DNA of 64,000 nt from JBBQLG01 sp038327655 (GCA_038327655.1 JBBQLG010000009.1:14633-78632), one strand, 5' to 3'. Positions 26,875-35,359 are shown, counted from the stretch's first letter. The notes: generated by a model from the sequence alone, not told the origin. Program-made: numbers and translations.

Positions 26875-27795
26875 ATGGCGCACGAACACACCCACGACCA
26901 CGGTCATCACCACGGCCCGACAACGCTAACAAACATCAACCGCGCCCTCATCATCGGGGCGGTGCTGAACACGGTTTACGTGCTGGTTGAGTTTGGAGCC
27001 GGATTTTACTACGGCTCCCTGTCGCTGATGGCCGATGCCGGGCACAACCTCAGCGACGTGGCCAGTCTGCTGCTGTCGCTGCTGGCGTTCCGGCTCGCCA
27101 AAGCCGCGTCGACGCCCACCTTTACCTACGGCTACCGAAAGAGCACCGTATTGGCCTCACTTACCAACGGGGTCTTGCTGATGGTGACGATCGGGGTCAT
27201 TGTCTGGGAAAGCCTGCGCCGACTCCACGACCCGCAGCCGGTGGCCGGTGCGCCTGTTGCGTGGGTAGCCGGGTTGGGCATTCTGGTTAACGCCGGCTCG
27301 GCCCTGCTGTTTTTTCGCGATAAAGACCACGATTTGAATACCAAGGGCGCGTACCTGCACTTAGCCACCGATGCGCTGGTATCGCTCGGCGTGGTCGTGT
27401 CGGGGCTGCTGATTCGCTACACGGGCTGGTACTGGCTCGATTCAGTGACGGGTTTACTGGTAGCGGCTATCATCTTCGGCTCGGCCTGGCGGCTGCTGGC
27501 CGATAGTGTTCGCCTGTCGCTCGATGGGGTGCCCGCCGGTCTTGATGTGGCTGAGGTACAGGCCGAAATGCAGCGCGTGACCGGGGTTGGCAATGTCCAC
27601 CACGTGCACGTCTGGGCCATGAGTACAACGGAAAACGCGCTGACGGCCCACCTGGTACTGAAACCCGGCCTGACCGCTGCCGATGAAATGACTCTGAAAA
27701 GCGATGTCCGCCACCGGTTGCAGCACCTTAACATCAACCACGTCACCCTCGAAATCGACGCGGATGCGGGCGATTGCCAGGACGGCGACTGTTAA
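26875..27795 (+). CDS. Cation diffusion facilitator (zinc exporter, ZitB/CzcD-like)
   Basis: At 306 residues it has a histidine-rich start (MAHEHTHDHGHHHG), six membrane helices and the CDF metal sites. One is the HxxxD-like SLMADAGHNLSDV (about 50-62), and the second is LHLATDALVSLGV (about 161-173). A C-terminal ferredoxin-like dimer domain follows, with VHHVHVWAMS. These proteins export Zn2+ and sometimes Cd2+ or Co2+ in exchange for protons. It follows poxB by 37 bp but has its own promoter-like box. Together with the zinc-type receptor locus it makes the window rich in metal transport genes. Confidence 0.92.
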   Translation: MAHEHTHDHGHHHGPTTLTNINRALIIGAVLNTVYVLVEFGAGFYYGSLSLMADAGHNLSDVASLLLSLLAFRLAKAASTPTFTYGYRKSTVLASLTNGVLLMVTIGVIVWESLRRLHDPQPVAGAPVAWVAGLGILVNAGSALLFFRDKDHDLNTKGAYLHLATDALVSLGVVVSGLLIRYTGWYWLDSVTGLLVAAIIFGSAWRLLADSVRLSLDGVPAGLDVAEVQAEMQRVTGVGNVHHVHVWAMSTTENALTAHLVLKPGLTAADEMTLKSDVRHRLQHLNINHVTLEIDADAGDCQDGDC

Positions 27796-27813
27796 TCGCA
27801 GGCGGTCATTTAC

Positions 27814-28299
27814 TTAAGGTCGCCACCGGAACGATTGCCCGTCGATGGCCCGCATGGTGCAGAGAACGCCATTCAGGTGATCGTATTCGTGCTGTAGTAG
27901 TTCTGACAGCGCATCGCTCAGGTGCCATTGCTGCGGTTGCCACTGCTCATCCCGGTAGTTGATGGTGAGCGATTTATGCCGATTCAGCCGCACCAATAGG
28001 TTGGGGAAGCTCATGCAGTCGTCCCACACCTCGAACAGTTCGTCACTCAGATTTACAAGTTCCGGGTTGATGAATACCACCGGCCGGTCGATGTTCATGT
28101 AGATCAGCCGTTTCATGATGCCGAGTTGCGGAGCGGCAATGGCCCGGCCAAAGTGGTACTTCGCCCGGATTTCTTCCATCACGTTGTGCAGGTCGGCCAC
28201 CCAACCGGCCACGAGCGGCAGTTCATACTCCCGAACGGGTTCGCAGATTTCGTACAGGCGCGGATCGCCGAGGAGCAGCAGGTCAGCCAGGTGTTTCAT
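27814..28299 (-). CDS. Peptide deformylase family protein (divergent)
   Basis: About 161 residues with the three deformylase motifs in altered form: GRAIAAPQLG (for GxGLAAPQ, about 54), DDCMSFP (for EGCLS, about 100) and LQHEYDHLNG (about 140), which keeps the catalytic HExxD/H and the metal-binding cysteine and histidines. The EGCLS change resembles the secondary or PDF-like group, so activity towards formyl-methionine is uncertain. The start at 28299 follows the csaA stop by 8 bp, making a two-gene operon. A longer frame reaching 28398 would overlap csaA and is rejected. Confidence 0.82.
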   Translation of the reverse strand: MKHLADLLLLGDPRLYEICEPVREYELPLVAGWVADLHNVMEEIRAKYHFGRAIAAPQLGIMKRLIYMNIDRPVVFINPELVNLSDELFEVWDDCMSFPNLLVRLNRHKSLTINYRDEQWQPQQWHLSDALSELLQHEYDHLNGVLCTMRAIDGQSFRWRP

Positions 28300-28307
28300 G
28301 AGATTGT

Positions 28308-28646
28308 CTATGCGATTCGCAGCCCGTTTTCCGTGGGGCGTTCGGTCGTTAACAGCGTTACGGCTCCGTCGGCAGCAACGGCTCCGAGCACCAGGCACTC
28401 GCTCATAAACGTGGCAATCTGTTTGGGCGGGAAGTTAAGCACGGCCACGACCTGCATCCCGACCAGATCAGCGGGCTGGTACTGGACGGTCAGTTGGGCC
28501 GAGGTGCGTTTGATGCCCTTCGACCCGAAGTCGATGGTCAGTTTGTAGGCAGGTTTACGGGCCTGCGGAAAGGGTTCGGCCGTTAAAACGGTACCGGTGG
28601 CTATCTCGACTTTCTCAAAGTCGGCCCAGGTGATTTCGGTGGTCAT
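28308..28646 (-). CDS. csaA: CsaA-type tRNA-binding protein
   Basis: This 112-residue protein is a stand-alone tRNA-binding OB-fold: FEKVEIATGTVLTAEPFPQA (about 10-29), KRTSAQLTVQY (about 64) and a VLNFPPKQIATF (about 87) patch that is diagnostic for CsaA. In Bacillus the dimer binds tRNA and was described as having chaperone-like, export-related activity. It is directly upstream of a peptide deformylase gene, so both products act around new protein chains. Confidence 0.92.
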   Translation of the reverse strand: MTTEITWADFEKVEIATGTVLTAEPFPQARKPAYKLTIDFGSKGIKRTSAQLTVQYQPADLVGMQVVAVLNFPPKQIATFMSECLVLGAVAADGAVTLLTTERPTENGLRIA

Positions 28647-28761
28647 CGTGTAAATCGGTGAGGCAAGCCAAAACTAACTGGTTTACCAGTCGTTACCCAA
28701 ACTTTTGTCTGATACCCGTCGTTAACCAGACGATAAAATTCCAAAACAAATCACTTTTTCA

Positions 28762-30111
28762 ATGAAGACGATTCTTCTGCTCATGGCAGCCACTACCCTA
28801 TTTGTCGGCACTGTCGTGGCCGGCGGTGGCCCCAAGAAGCCCGCCAAACGGCCCGTTGTTCCCGCGTTGCCTGCCCCGGACCCCGACAACGGCGGACTCA
28901 AACTGGCCAAGGGATTTGGCGCTTTGGTGTACGCCGACAACCTCGGCAAGGCCCGCCACATCACCATCGACCCGGCAAGCGGCACCCTGTTCGTCAAACT
29001 GGATAAATTGAAAGACGGCAAGGGTGTGGTTGAACTGCGGGATGCCAACGGCGACGGTCGCTCCGACGACCAGACCACGTTCGGAAATTTTACCGGCACG
29101 GGCATCGGCATTTACAACAACTACCTCTATGCCTCGTCGGACACGTCGGTGTACCGCTACAAATTGACCAACGGCATGGTTGCCGCCGATGCGCAGCCCG
29201 AACCAATCGTGATTAACCTGACGCTGCAACGCCAACACGCCGGTAAATCACTGGCCCTGTCGCCGGACGGCAAACTGTTCGTGAATTTCGGAGCACCGTC
29301 CAACGCCTGTCAGGAAAAAGACCGGCAGCGCGGCTCGAAAGGCCAAACGCCCTGCCCCCTGCTGGAAAACTACGGCGGCATCTGGCTCTTCGACGCCAAT
29401 AAGCTGAATCAGAAACAGTCGGACGGCAAACGCTACGCCACCGGCATCCGCAACGCCGTTGCCCTCGACTGGAACACGTCCAACAACACCCTCTACGCCC
29501 TGCAACACGGCCGTGACGACCTGAAAAACTGGCCCGGCTTCAACGATACCACCAGCGCCGAACTGCCATCGGAAGAGTTTCTGATGGTGAAAGACGGCAA
29601 CGATTTCGGGTGGCCCTACTGCTACAACAACCACGAGGTAGGCAAAAAACTGCTGGCACCGGAATACGGGGGTGACGGACAGATTCAGGATCAGTGCGCC
29701 GGTAAGGAGAAACCAATCATGGCGTTTCCGGGCCACTGGGCACCGAATGATCTCCTGTTTTACACCGGTAACGCGTTTCCGGCCCGTTATAAAAACGGCG
29801 CATTTGTTTGTTTTCACGGCTCCTGGAACCGCGCTCCGCTGAAACAGGGTGGTTATTTCGTCGCGTTCATTCCCTTCGGAAAAGACGGTCGTCCGTCGGG
29901 CGGGTACGAAGTATTTGCCGAGAATTTTGCGGGCGTAGCCGAACCGGGCCAGCCCGGCACCAGTGCCAATGCCGGTAAGCCCGATCTGGCCAGCCCCGGC
30001 GATGCCCTGCACCGCCCGATGGGACTGGCACAAGGCCCCGATGGTTCGCTGTACATCGCCGATTCGGTGAAAGGCACAGTCTGGCGCGTGATGTATACCG
30101 CCAAACGGTAA
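28762..30111 (+). CDS. PQQ-dependent sugar dehydrogenase-like (glucose/sorbosone family)
   Basis: A signal peptide (MKTILLLMAATTLFVGTVVAG) leads into a six-bladed propeller of about 420 residues. Motifs include HITIDPASGTLFVKL (about 70), GIRNAVALDWN (about 230), NDFGWPYCY (about 290) and RPMGLAQGPDGSLYIADS (about 415). The family oxidises sugars or aldehydes with pyrroloquinoline quinone in the periplasm. Many Bacteroidetes members have no proven cofactor, so the enzyme activity is a family inference. A strong terminator follows at 30124-30172. Confidence 0.85.
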   Translation: MKTILLLMAATTLFVGTVVAGGGPKKPAKRPVVPALPAPDPDNGGLKLAKGFGALVYADNLGKARHITIDPASGTLFVKLDKLKDGKGVVELRDANGDGRSDDQTTFGNFTGTGIGIYNNYLYASSDTSVYRYKLTNGMVAADAQPEPIVINLTLQRQHAGKSLALSPDGKLFVNFGAPSNACQEKDRQRGSKGQTPCPLLENYGGIWLFDANKLNQKQSDGKRYATGIRNAVALDWNTSNNTLYALQHGRDDLKNWPGFNDTTSAELPSEEFLMVKDGNDFGWPYCYNNHEVGKKLLAPEYGGDGQIQDQCAGKEKPIMAFPGHWAPNDLLFYTGNAFPARYKNGAFVCFHGSWNRAPLKQGGYFVAFIPFGKDGRPSGGYEVFAENFAGVAEPGQPGTSANAGKPDLASPGDALHRPMGLAQGPDGSLYIADSVKGTVWRVMYTAKR

Positions 30112-30123
30112 AGCAACTGACAC

Positions 30124-30172
30124 CAAAATAAAAGTGCCACACCCATGTTCCGGGTGTGGCACTTTTATTTTG
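30124..30172. terminator. Bidirectional terminator, perfect 21-bp stem
   Basis: CAAAATAAAAGTGCCACACCC (30124-30144) pairs with its exact complement at 30152-30172 around a seven-base loop. A-rich and T-rich ends give a U-tract in both directions. It separates the convergent sugar dehydrogenase and lipoprotein genes. Confidence 0.88.
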
Positions 30173-30196
30173 TCACGGCAGCGGCCGACGGTGCCG

Positions 30197-30739
30197 TTAT
30201 CGCCCGCTGAGTGGTACCCGGATGGTATCGGTCTCGATGACGTTGCTGACGTTGAGCGCACGGTCGCGGACGCGGATCTGAAACTTAACCGTGGCCGTCC
30301 GGTAGCCCGTCTGGTAAAAGAATTTCTGGCTGAAATCGAGCGTTCCTTCAATGGCTCCCTTCTGGCCGTCTTTGGTCAGGCGGGGAAAAAACAGTTTGTT
30401 GTTACCCGCCAGAATCAGTTCAGTGAATTTACCATTGGCAAACTCAAACGTCCGCAGTTCGTAGTTACCCCATGTTTCGGCCCCGAAAACCTGTCTGATG
30501 CGGGCGGTATCACTGGTGTTCTCGCCCAGATCGCCGTCACCATCCTGAAAACCGATGGTTACCACTAAGGAGTCGCGTCGGGATTGCCCTACCCCCGTGC
30601 CCGCAGCCTGCTGGTACGGAAATAAACCCTTGAAACTGACAGCGGGGGTTTTGCTGTAATCCGGCTCACTGACGCAGGCTGAAACAACAAGGATCAGTCC
30701 GGCCAGAAGGCCTATCGGGTGAATTAGTTGACGTTGCAT
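30197..30739 (-). CDS. Hypothetical lipoprotein
   Basis: About 180 residues with a lipobox (LVVSACVSEPDYSKTP, cysteine near residue 20) and a beta-rich domain. It shows VTIGFQDGDGDLGENT (about 60-75), an acidic calcium-site-like stretch seen in many Cytophagales lipoproteins, and ends with RDRALNVSNVIETDTIRV. The function is unknown. I use the ATG at 30739 because the longer frame from 30844 would run antisense into the LuxE-like gene and lacks a signal peptide. Confidence 0.75.
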   Translation of the reverse strand: MQRQLIHPIGLLAGLILVVSACVSEPDYSKTPAVSFKGLFPYQQAAGTGVGQSRRDSLVVTIGFQDGDGDLGENTSDTARIRQVFGAETWGNYELRTFEFANGKFTELILAGNNKLFFPRLTKDGQKGAIEGTLDFSQKFFYQTGYRTATVKFQIRVRDRALNVSNVIETDTIRVPLSGR

Positions 30740-30802
30740 GGTGTTGTAAACAGACTTTCGATCTAAAAATAGTTGGTTATTTTGGGCGTTTCTCTGTTTC
30801 AA

Positions 30803-31933
30803 ATGCCGGACGCTGCGGCTCAGCGCCGGGTACTTCGCGAACAAATTCTATCGGTCACCGCTGATACGTTCGAAGCACTGGCGTTAGCGGTTTTCCGGTA
30901 TCAGGCCACGTTTAATCCGGTATATCGGCAGTACATTCAGTACCTCGGCACCGCACCCGAAACCATCACGACACTGCACCAAGTGCCGTTTATGCCTATT
31001 GACTTCTTTAAGCGACATACCGTCACTACCGGAGCCATAACACCCGCCCTGACCTTTGCCAGCAGCGGCACCACCGGAGCGGAGCAGACCAGCCAGCACA
31101 TTGTGGCCGATACGGACCTGTACGATGCGGTCAGTATCCGGATTTTTGAAGAGGCTTATGGCCCCCTCGCCAATTTTCACATTCTGGCCCTGCTACCGTC
31201 TTATCTTGAACGAAATAACTCGTCGCTGGTATATATGGTTCAGCGATTTATGGCCCGCAGCGAAGCCGCTCGTACCCACCCCACCGGGCAGTCGGGTTTT
31301 TACCTCAATAACGTAGACGAACTGACGACGACACTCCGCCAAATCACCCGGTCGGGAGATACCCGGAACATCCTGCTCATCGGCGTTACGTTTGGCCTGC
31401 TCGACTGGGCCGAGTCAGGTCGGGCCACGCTTGGTCAGGCCACGCCTGGTAGTGACCTGACGTTTCTGGGGCAGAACGCCCGGCTGGTAGTCATGGAAAC
31501 GGGTGGGATGAAAGGACGACGAAAAGAGTTACTGCGCGAAGAAGTACATGCCATTTTGACGGAGCGGCTGGGCGTTTCGGCCATCCACTCCGAATACGGC
31601 ATGACCGAACTCCTGTCGCAGGCGTATTCGCCGGGCGAGGGCGTTTTCTACCCCGGTGCCACCATGCGTATTTTCCTGCGTGACATTAACGACCCATTCG
31701 ACATTATCCCCGCGAGTGAGCACCGCAACGGCGAGCGTCGCACCGGGTCACGCCAGACCGGCGAGCGTCGCACTGGGGGCATCAATGTGGTCGATCTGGC
31801 GAACCTGGACTCCTGCGCCTTTATCGAAACGCAGGATTTGGGGCAATATGAAGCCGGTAAACCCGGCGCGTTCCGGGTGATTGGCCGGTTCGATAACTCC
31901 GACGTACGGGGCTGCAATCTGATGGTATTATAA
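30803..31933 (+). CDS. LuxE-like acyl-protein synthetase / acyltransferase
   Basis: About 376 residues of the LuxE/PaaK-related adenylate-forming group. It has MPIDFFKRHTV (about 61), the nucleotide loop TFASSGTTGAEQTS (about 83), an ALLPSYLERNNSSLVYM motif (about 128), ETGGMKGRRKE (about 233) and SEYGMTELLSQAY (about 262). Lone LuxE-like genes in Bacteroidetes sit outside any luminescence operon and probably activate an acyl chain for an unknown transfer. A TTG at 30773 gives a longer form; the ATG at 30803 is more plausible. An internal repeat, GERRTGSRQTGERRTG, near the end looks like a recent duplication. Confidence 0.8.
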   Translation: MPDAAAQRRVLREQILSVTADTFEALALAVFRYQATFNPVYRQYIQYLGTAPETITTLHQVPFMPIDFFKRHTVTTGAITPALTFASSGTTGAEQTSQHIVADTDLYDAVSIRIFEEAYGPLANFHILALLPSYLERNNSSLVYMVQRFMARSEAARTHPTGQSGFYLNNVDELTTTLRQITRSGDTRNILLIGVTFGLLDWAESGRATLGQATPGSDLTFLGQNARLVVMETGGMKGRRKELLREEVHAILTERLGVSAIHSEYGMTELLSQAYSPGEGVFYPGATMRIFLRDINDPFDIIPASEHRNGERRTGSRQTGERRTGGINVVDLANLDSCAFIETQDLGQYEAGKPGAFRVIGRFDNSDVRGCNLMVL

Positions 31934-31935
31934 AC

Positions 31936-32020
31936 ACAGTATTTTGCCATCCTGAGGAACGAAGGATCCTGGCTGCCAAATTTCTAAGATCCTTCGTCCC
32001 TCAGGATGACAAAATACTGT
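31936..32020. repeat. Long near-perfect palindrome between convergent genes
   Basis: Two 33-base arms (31936-31968 and 31988-32020) pair at 31 positions around a 19-base loop. The core is CCTGAGGAACGAAGGATC. It starts two bases after one stop codon and ends 12 bases before the other, so it can end transcription from both sides. From memory, GATCCTTCGT/CCTCAGGATG palindromes occur widely in Cytophagales, suggesting a dispersed repeat family. Confidence 0.8.
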
Positions 32021-32032
32021 ATTCACATTTAT

Positions 32033-33184
32033 TTACGCGTGCTGCCGGACGTCGTCCAGCGTGATATCGTCGCCACACATAATCACTAACCGCTCGATCA
32101 CGTTGCGCAGTTCGCGGACGTTTCCCGTCCAGGGCAGCGACTGTAAATGCGCCATGGCGTCGGGTTCGATTTTCTTCAGCGGGTCACCGTATTCGTCGGC
32201 GATGTCCTGAAAAAACTTTTCGGCCAGCAGGGGAATGTCCGACCGGCGTTCGGCCAGCGGGGGCACGTTGATGACGATTACGCTCAGGCGGTGGAACAAA
32301 TCTTCGCGGAAATTACCGTTGATGATCTCCTGGCGCAGGTCTTTGTTGGTAGCGGCAATTACCCGCACGTTCACCTTGATTTCCTTGTCACCCCCCACGC
32401 GGGTGATTTTACTTTCCTGCAACGCCCGCAGCACTTTAGCCTGCGCCGACAGGCTCATGTCGCCAATCTCGTCCAGAAACAGCGTGCCACCGTCGGCCTG
32501 CTCAAACTTACCGATGCGTCGGCTGCTGGCCCCGGTAAAGGCGCCTTTTTCGTGACCGAACAGTTCGCTTTCGATCAGTTCGCCGGGAATGGCCGCACAG
32601 TTCACCTCGATCAGGGACTGACTGGCACGGCTGCCTTTTTCGTGAATACCTTTCGCCACCATTTCCTTGCCCGCGCCGTTGGCACCGGTGATGAGTACCC
32701 GTGCTTCGGTAGCGGCCACGCGGTTGATGGTGTCTTTTACCTTGCGGATGGGTGGGGAGTCGCCAACGATTTCGTTGATTTTATAGATGCGCTTTTTGAG
32801 CGTTTTCGTCTCCTGCATCAACTTGGAGCGGTCGATGGCATTGCGCACCGTTACCAGCAACCGGTTCAGGTCGGGGGGTTTGGTAATGAAATCGAAGGCT
32901 CCGCGCTTAGTCGCTTCGACCGCATTCTCGACGTTGCCGAACGCCGAAATCATCACGAACTGAGTGCCTTTACCGGCCTCGCCCGATTTCAGCAGCACGT
33001 CGAGGCCATCCATTTTGGGCATCTTGATGTCGCAGAGGGCCACATCGTAAGTCCCTTTCAAAATCATGTCCAACCCCTCCTCGCCGTCTTTAGCCTCGTC
33101 TACGTCGTAGCCCTCGTATTCCAGAATATCGCGCAGGGCGGCCCGGATGCTCTTTTCGTCATCAACAATGATGAGCTTGGCCAT
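32033..33184 (-). CDS. NtrC-like sigma-54 activator without a DNA-binding domain
   Basis: Residues 1-120 are a receiver with acidic pocket DDE (8-10), phospho-acceptor D52 and K102. Residues 140-375 form the AAA+ sigma-54 interaction module, with GANGAGKE (167-174) as Walker A, GAFTGA (214-219) as the sigma-54 contact loop and GGTLFLDEIGD as Walker B. The protein stops right after the AAA+ lid at residue 383. The Fis-type helix-turn-helix found in NtrC (about 450-470 residues) is absent, and a palindrome follows directly. Such proteins must activate sigma-54 polymerase from solution or via a partner. No cognate kinase is adjacent. Confidence 0.9.
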   Translation of the reverse strand: MAKLIIVDDEKSIRAALRDILEYEGYDVDEAKDGEEGLDMILKGTYDVALCDIKMPKMDGLDVLLKSGEAGKGTQFVMISAFGNVENAVEATKRGAFDFITKPPDLNRLLVTVRNAIDRSKLMQETKTLKKRIYKINEIVGDSPPIRKVKDTINRVAATEARVLITGANGAGKEMVAKGIHEKGSRASQSLIEVNCAAIPGELIESELFGHEKGAFTGASSRRIGKFEQADGGTLFLDEIGDMSLSAQAKVLRALQESKITRVGGDKEIKVNVRVIAATNKDLRQEIINGNFREDLFHRLSVIVINVPPLAERRSDIPLLAEKFFQDIADEYGDPLKKIEPDAMAHLQSLPWTGNVRELRNVIERLVIMCGDDITLDDVRQHA

Positions 33185-33488
33185 ATAGGTGTGTTATCAA
33201 AAATGGGTTAACGGTTATGTGATTTCGGCTGTTAAGTAACGCTATACACCACGCGGACGCAAGCCAGCCACCTGTTTTTCGTCTGAAATCTACATTTTTC
33301 TGCCCGAAATCAGGTGTGGTTTTTACCACATACTGTCAGGCCATCAATATAGATACACAGCCAGGTCGTTTATTTACTTACGACCGTCAACCTGAAGAAT
33401 ATGCCACCGGTTAGCCAAATCCTCATTTTCTGGCCTAAATTTTGATAATTTATCGGTAGTTCGTAAACTCTTGCTTAACTACCCTGTC

Positions 33489-34874
33489 ATGCGTTTTCCG
33501 CTCCTGAAAACGGGTTTTATCGCTACGGTCATTACTGCCCTCATCGTAGGCTGTAGTGCCAAAAATTCCGCGCCCGTAACCCCGGCACCCACTCAGCCAC
33601 TGGGTACTCCGCTGACGACTTTACCGGCAGACGTTGCGGTGACGTGGGCCAACATGTCGCTCCGCATAACGGCCAAAACCCTCAGCAACACCCCCACCTA
33701 TGCATCGCGGGCGTTCGGTTATCTCGGTCTGGGCATGTACGAAGCAACCGTATATGGCATTCCCGATCACCAGTCGCTGGCGGGTCAGCTAACGGATCTG
33801 ACGAAACTGCCCCGGCCCGAAATCGGTAAGGTGTACGACTGGTCGGTGAGTCTGAACGCCTGCGAGGCAAGCCTGTTGAAGAATCTCTACCCCCACGCCC
33901 CCGCCAATCAGTTAGCGGCCGTTGACTCGCTGGAAACGGCCCTGCAAGAGCGACTCACCCGGTCGGTTGCTACGGATGTCGTCGCCCGCTCGGTCAGTTT
34001 TGGGAAAGCCATTGCCGATGCGCTGTTCGAGTGGTCGAAAACAGATGGGGGGTATGAGGGCTATAAAAACCCGTTTCCCACCGATTATAAATTACCCACC
34101 GGCGAAGGCTATTGGGTAGCCCCGACAGATGGTCAGGTGGCCACGGCACGGGCACTGCACCCCCGCTGGGGCAACAACCGCACCTTTGCAGCGGCTAATG
34201 CCGCCCTGCCCATTCCTAAAATGCCGGCCACGTTTTCGCGCGATCCAGCCTCCGATTACTACAAAATGTACAAGGCGGTTTACGACCAGAAAAAGCAGTT
34301 GACACAAGCCGACAAAGAGGCCGCCATCTGGTGGTCGGACGATCCCAGCCAGACGTTTACGCCACCGGGCCACTCGTATAACCTCGCCACGATTGCGATC
34401 AGAACAAAAGGAGGTACGCTGGCGCAGGCCGTTGAAACCTACGCCCGTGCGGGAATGGCCGTAGCCGATGCCTTTATCTGCTGTTTCAAATGCAAATACA
34501 CCTACGTGAACGAACGGCCGTCGTGGTACATCCGGCTTAATGTAGAACAATACTGGAGTCCGTTCTGGCCCGAACCACCCTTTCCGGGGTTTCCGTCGGG
34601 GCATTCCACGCAGGGGGCTGCCACCGCTACGGTGCTTGCGGACTTGTACGGTACGGTTCACTTTACCGACGATTCACACGTGGGTCGCCCGAGCGATGCG
34701 GTACGGAATGTAGACTTTAAGGCGCGGTCGTTCAACTCCTTCTGGGAAGCCGCCGAGGAGTCGGGCTGGTCGCGGATTCTGGGTGGTATTCACACGCAGC
34801 AGGACAATGAAGTCGGCTTGAACGAAGGCAAAAAAATTGGGGGCAGCATCAATAGCCTGGTATGGAAGAAGTAA
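33489..34874 (+). CDS. Vanadium-dependent haloperoxidase-like / PAP2 lipoprotein
   Basis: The 461-residue protein begins with a lipobox (ALIVGCSAKN) and is all-helical. The C-terminal third has FPGFPSGHSTQGAATATVL (about 362-380) and ILGGIHTQQDNEVGLNEG (about 430-447), the phosphate- or vanadate-binding signature PSGH...R...GxHxxxD shared by haloperoxidases and PAP2 phosphatases, although the expected final aspartate register is loose here. A CCFKCKYTYVNERPSWY segment (about 325) carries paired cysteines. An in-frame TTG at 33471 would add six residues. A second family member is at 45412. Whether it halogenates or dephosphorylates is undecided. Confidence 0.83.
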   Translation: MRFPLLKTGFIATVITALIVGCSAKNSAPVTPAPTQPLGTPLTTLPADVAVTWANMSLRITAKTLSNTPTYASRAFGYLGLGMYEATVYGIPDHQSLAGQLTDLTKLPRPEIGKVYDWSVSLNACEASLLKNLYPHAPANQLAAVDSLETALQERLTRSVATDVVARSVSFGKAIADALFEWSKTDGGYEGYKNPFPTDYKLPTGEGYWVAPTDGQVATARALHPRWGNNRTFAAANAALPIPKMPATFSRDPASDYYKMYKAVYDQKKQLTQADKEAAIWWSDDPSQTFTPPGHSYNLATIAIRTKGGTLAQAVETYARAGMAVADAFICCFKCKYTYVNERPSWYIRLNVEQYWSPFWPEPPFPGFPSGHSTQGAATATVLADLYGTVHFTDDSHVGRPSDAVRNVDFKARSFNSFWEAAEESGWSRILGGIHTQQDNEVGLNEGKKIGGSINSLVWKK

Positions 34875-34933
34875 ACATCGGAAACGCCGGGTTGAGAGAG
34901 CTGCGGCCGTTTCAACCCGGTGTTTCCGTTGTT
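34874..34933. terminator. Hairpin between convergent haloperoxidase and small membrane-protein genes
   Basis: Two 22-base arms (34874-34895 and 34912-34933) match at 20 positions, with core GGAAACGCCGGGTTGA. The right arm overlaps the 3' end of the minus-strand gene. Confidence 0.75.
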
Positions 34934-35343
34934 GGGCCGGTTGGGGCAGCGGTGTCGGGTGTTGGCTGACCGGGTTGCTCTGACTGGCGACCGAAACGGC
35001 TCCGCCCACCGCGTTCTCCGCAACGGCTCCACTTCTGGCGCATGGCTTCCCGCTGTTCCGGCGTCAGCGTCTGCCAGCGTTCGGTCATTTTCTGTTTCCA
35101 GTGCTTACGGCCCGGCCCGCCACCGCCAAAACCCGGCCGGCCCCAGGGACCGCGAAAGCCGCCAAACAGCAGCCGCGACAAGGCCAGTAAACCGATTGCC
35201 TGCCCGAAACTGATGGCTTTTACCCCCAGAATAGCGGGCAACAGGGCATTCCACAGGCTCATGACGGCAAAACCCGCCAGGCCGATAAAGAGTAGTGCAA
35301 AGGCCAGAAACCGTAGTCCGCGCCGTAACCAGAATCCTTTCAT
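34912..35343 (-). CDS. Small membrane protein with LTPEQ motif, downstream of the sigma factor
   Basis: The 143-residue protein has two hydrophobic helices (about 9-30 and 36-58), a glycine-rich linker (GGFRGPWGRPGFGGGGPGRK), a helix with WQTLTPEQREAMRQKW (about 91-106), and a disordered proline/threonine-rich tail. The LTPEQ helix recalls Spy/CpxP/ZraP-type periplasmic sensors. It follows an ECF sigma-factor gene and is separated from it by a perfect 25-bp palindrome. A regulatory or stress role tied to the sigma factor is possible, but it has no recognisable anti-sigma (zinc-finger) domain. Confidence 0.68.
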   Translation of the reverse strand: MKGFWLRRGLRFLAFALLFIGLAGFAVMSLWNALLPAILGVKAISFGQAIGLLALSRLLFGGFRGPWGRPGFGGGGPGRKHWKQKMTERWQTLTPEQREAMRQKWSRCGERGGRSRFGRQSEQPGQPTPDTAAPTGPTTETPG

Positions 35344-35359
35344 TGTGTTGGTAGTTAGT

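Noticed and set aside
29248..30351. 367-codon open frame antisense to the sugar dehydrogenase
   Set aside because: It overlaps the dehydrogenase and the palindromic terminator, and shows no domain.
30803..31933. Bioluminescence operon member
   Set aside because: LuxE similarity alone; there are no luciferase or reductase genes around it.
32147..33211. 354-codon open frame antisense to the NtrC-like gene
   Set aside because: It mirrors a highly conserved receiver and AAA+ protein; its length reflects high-GC codon structure.
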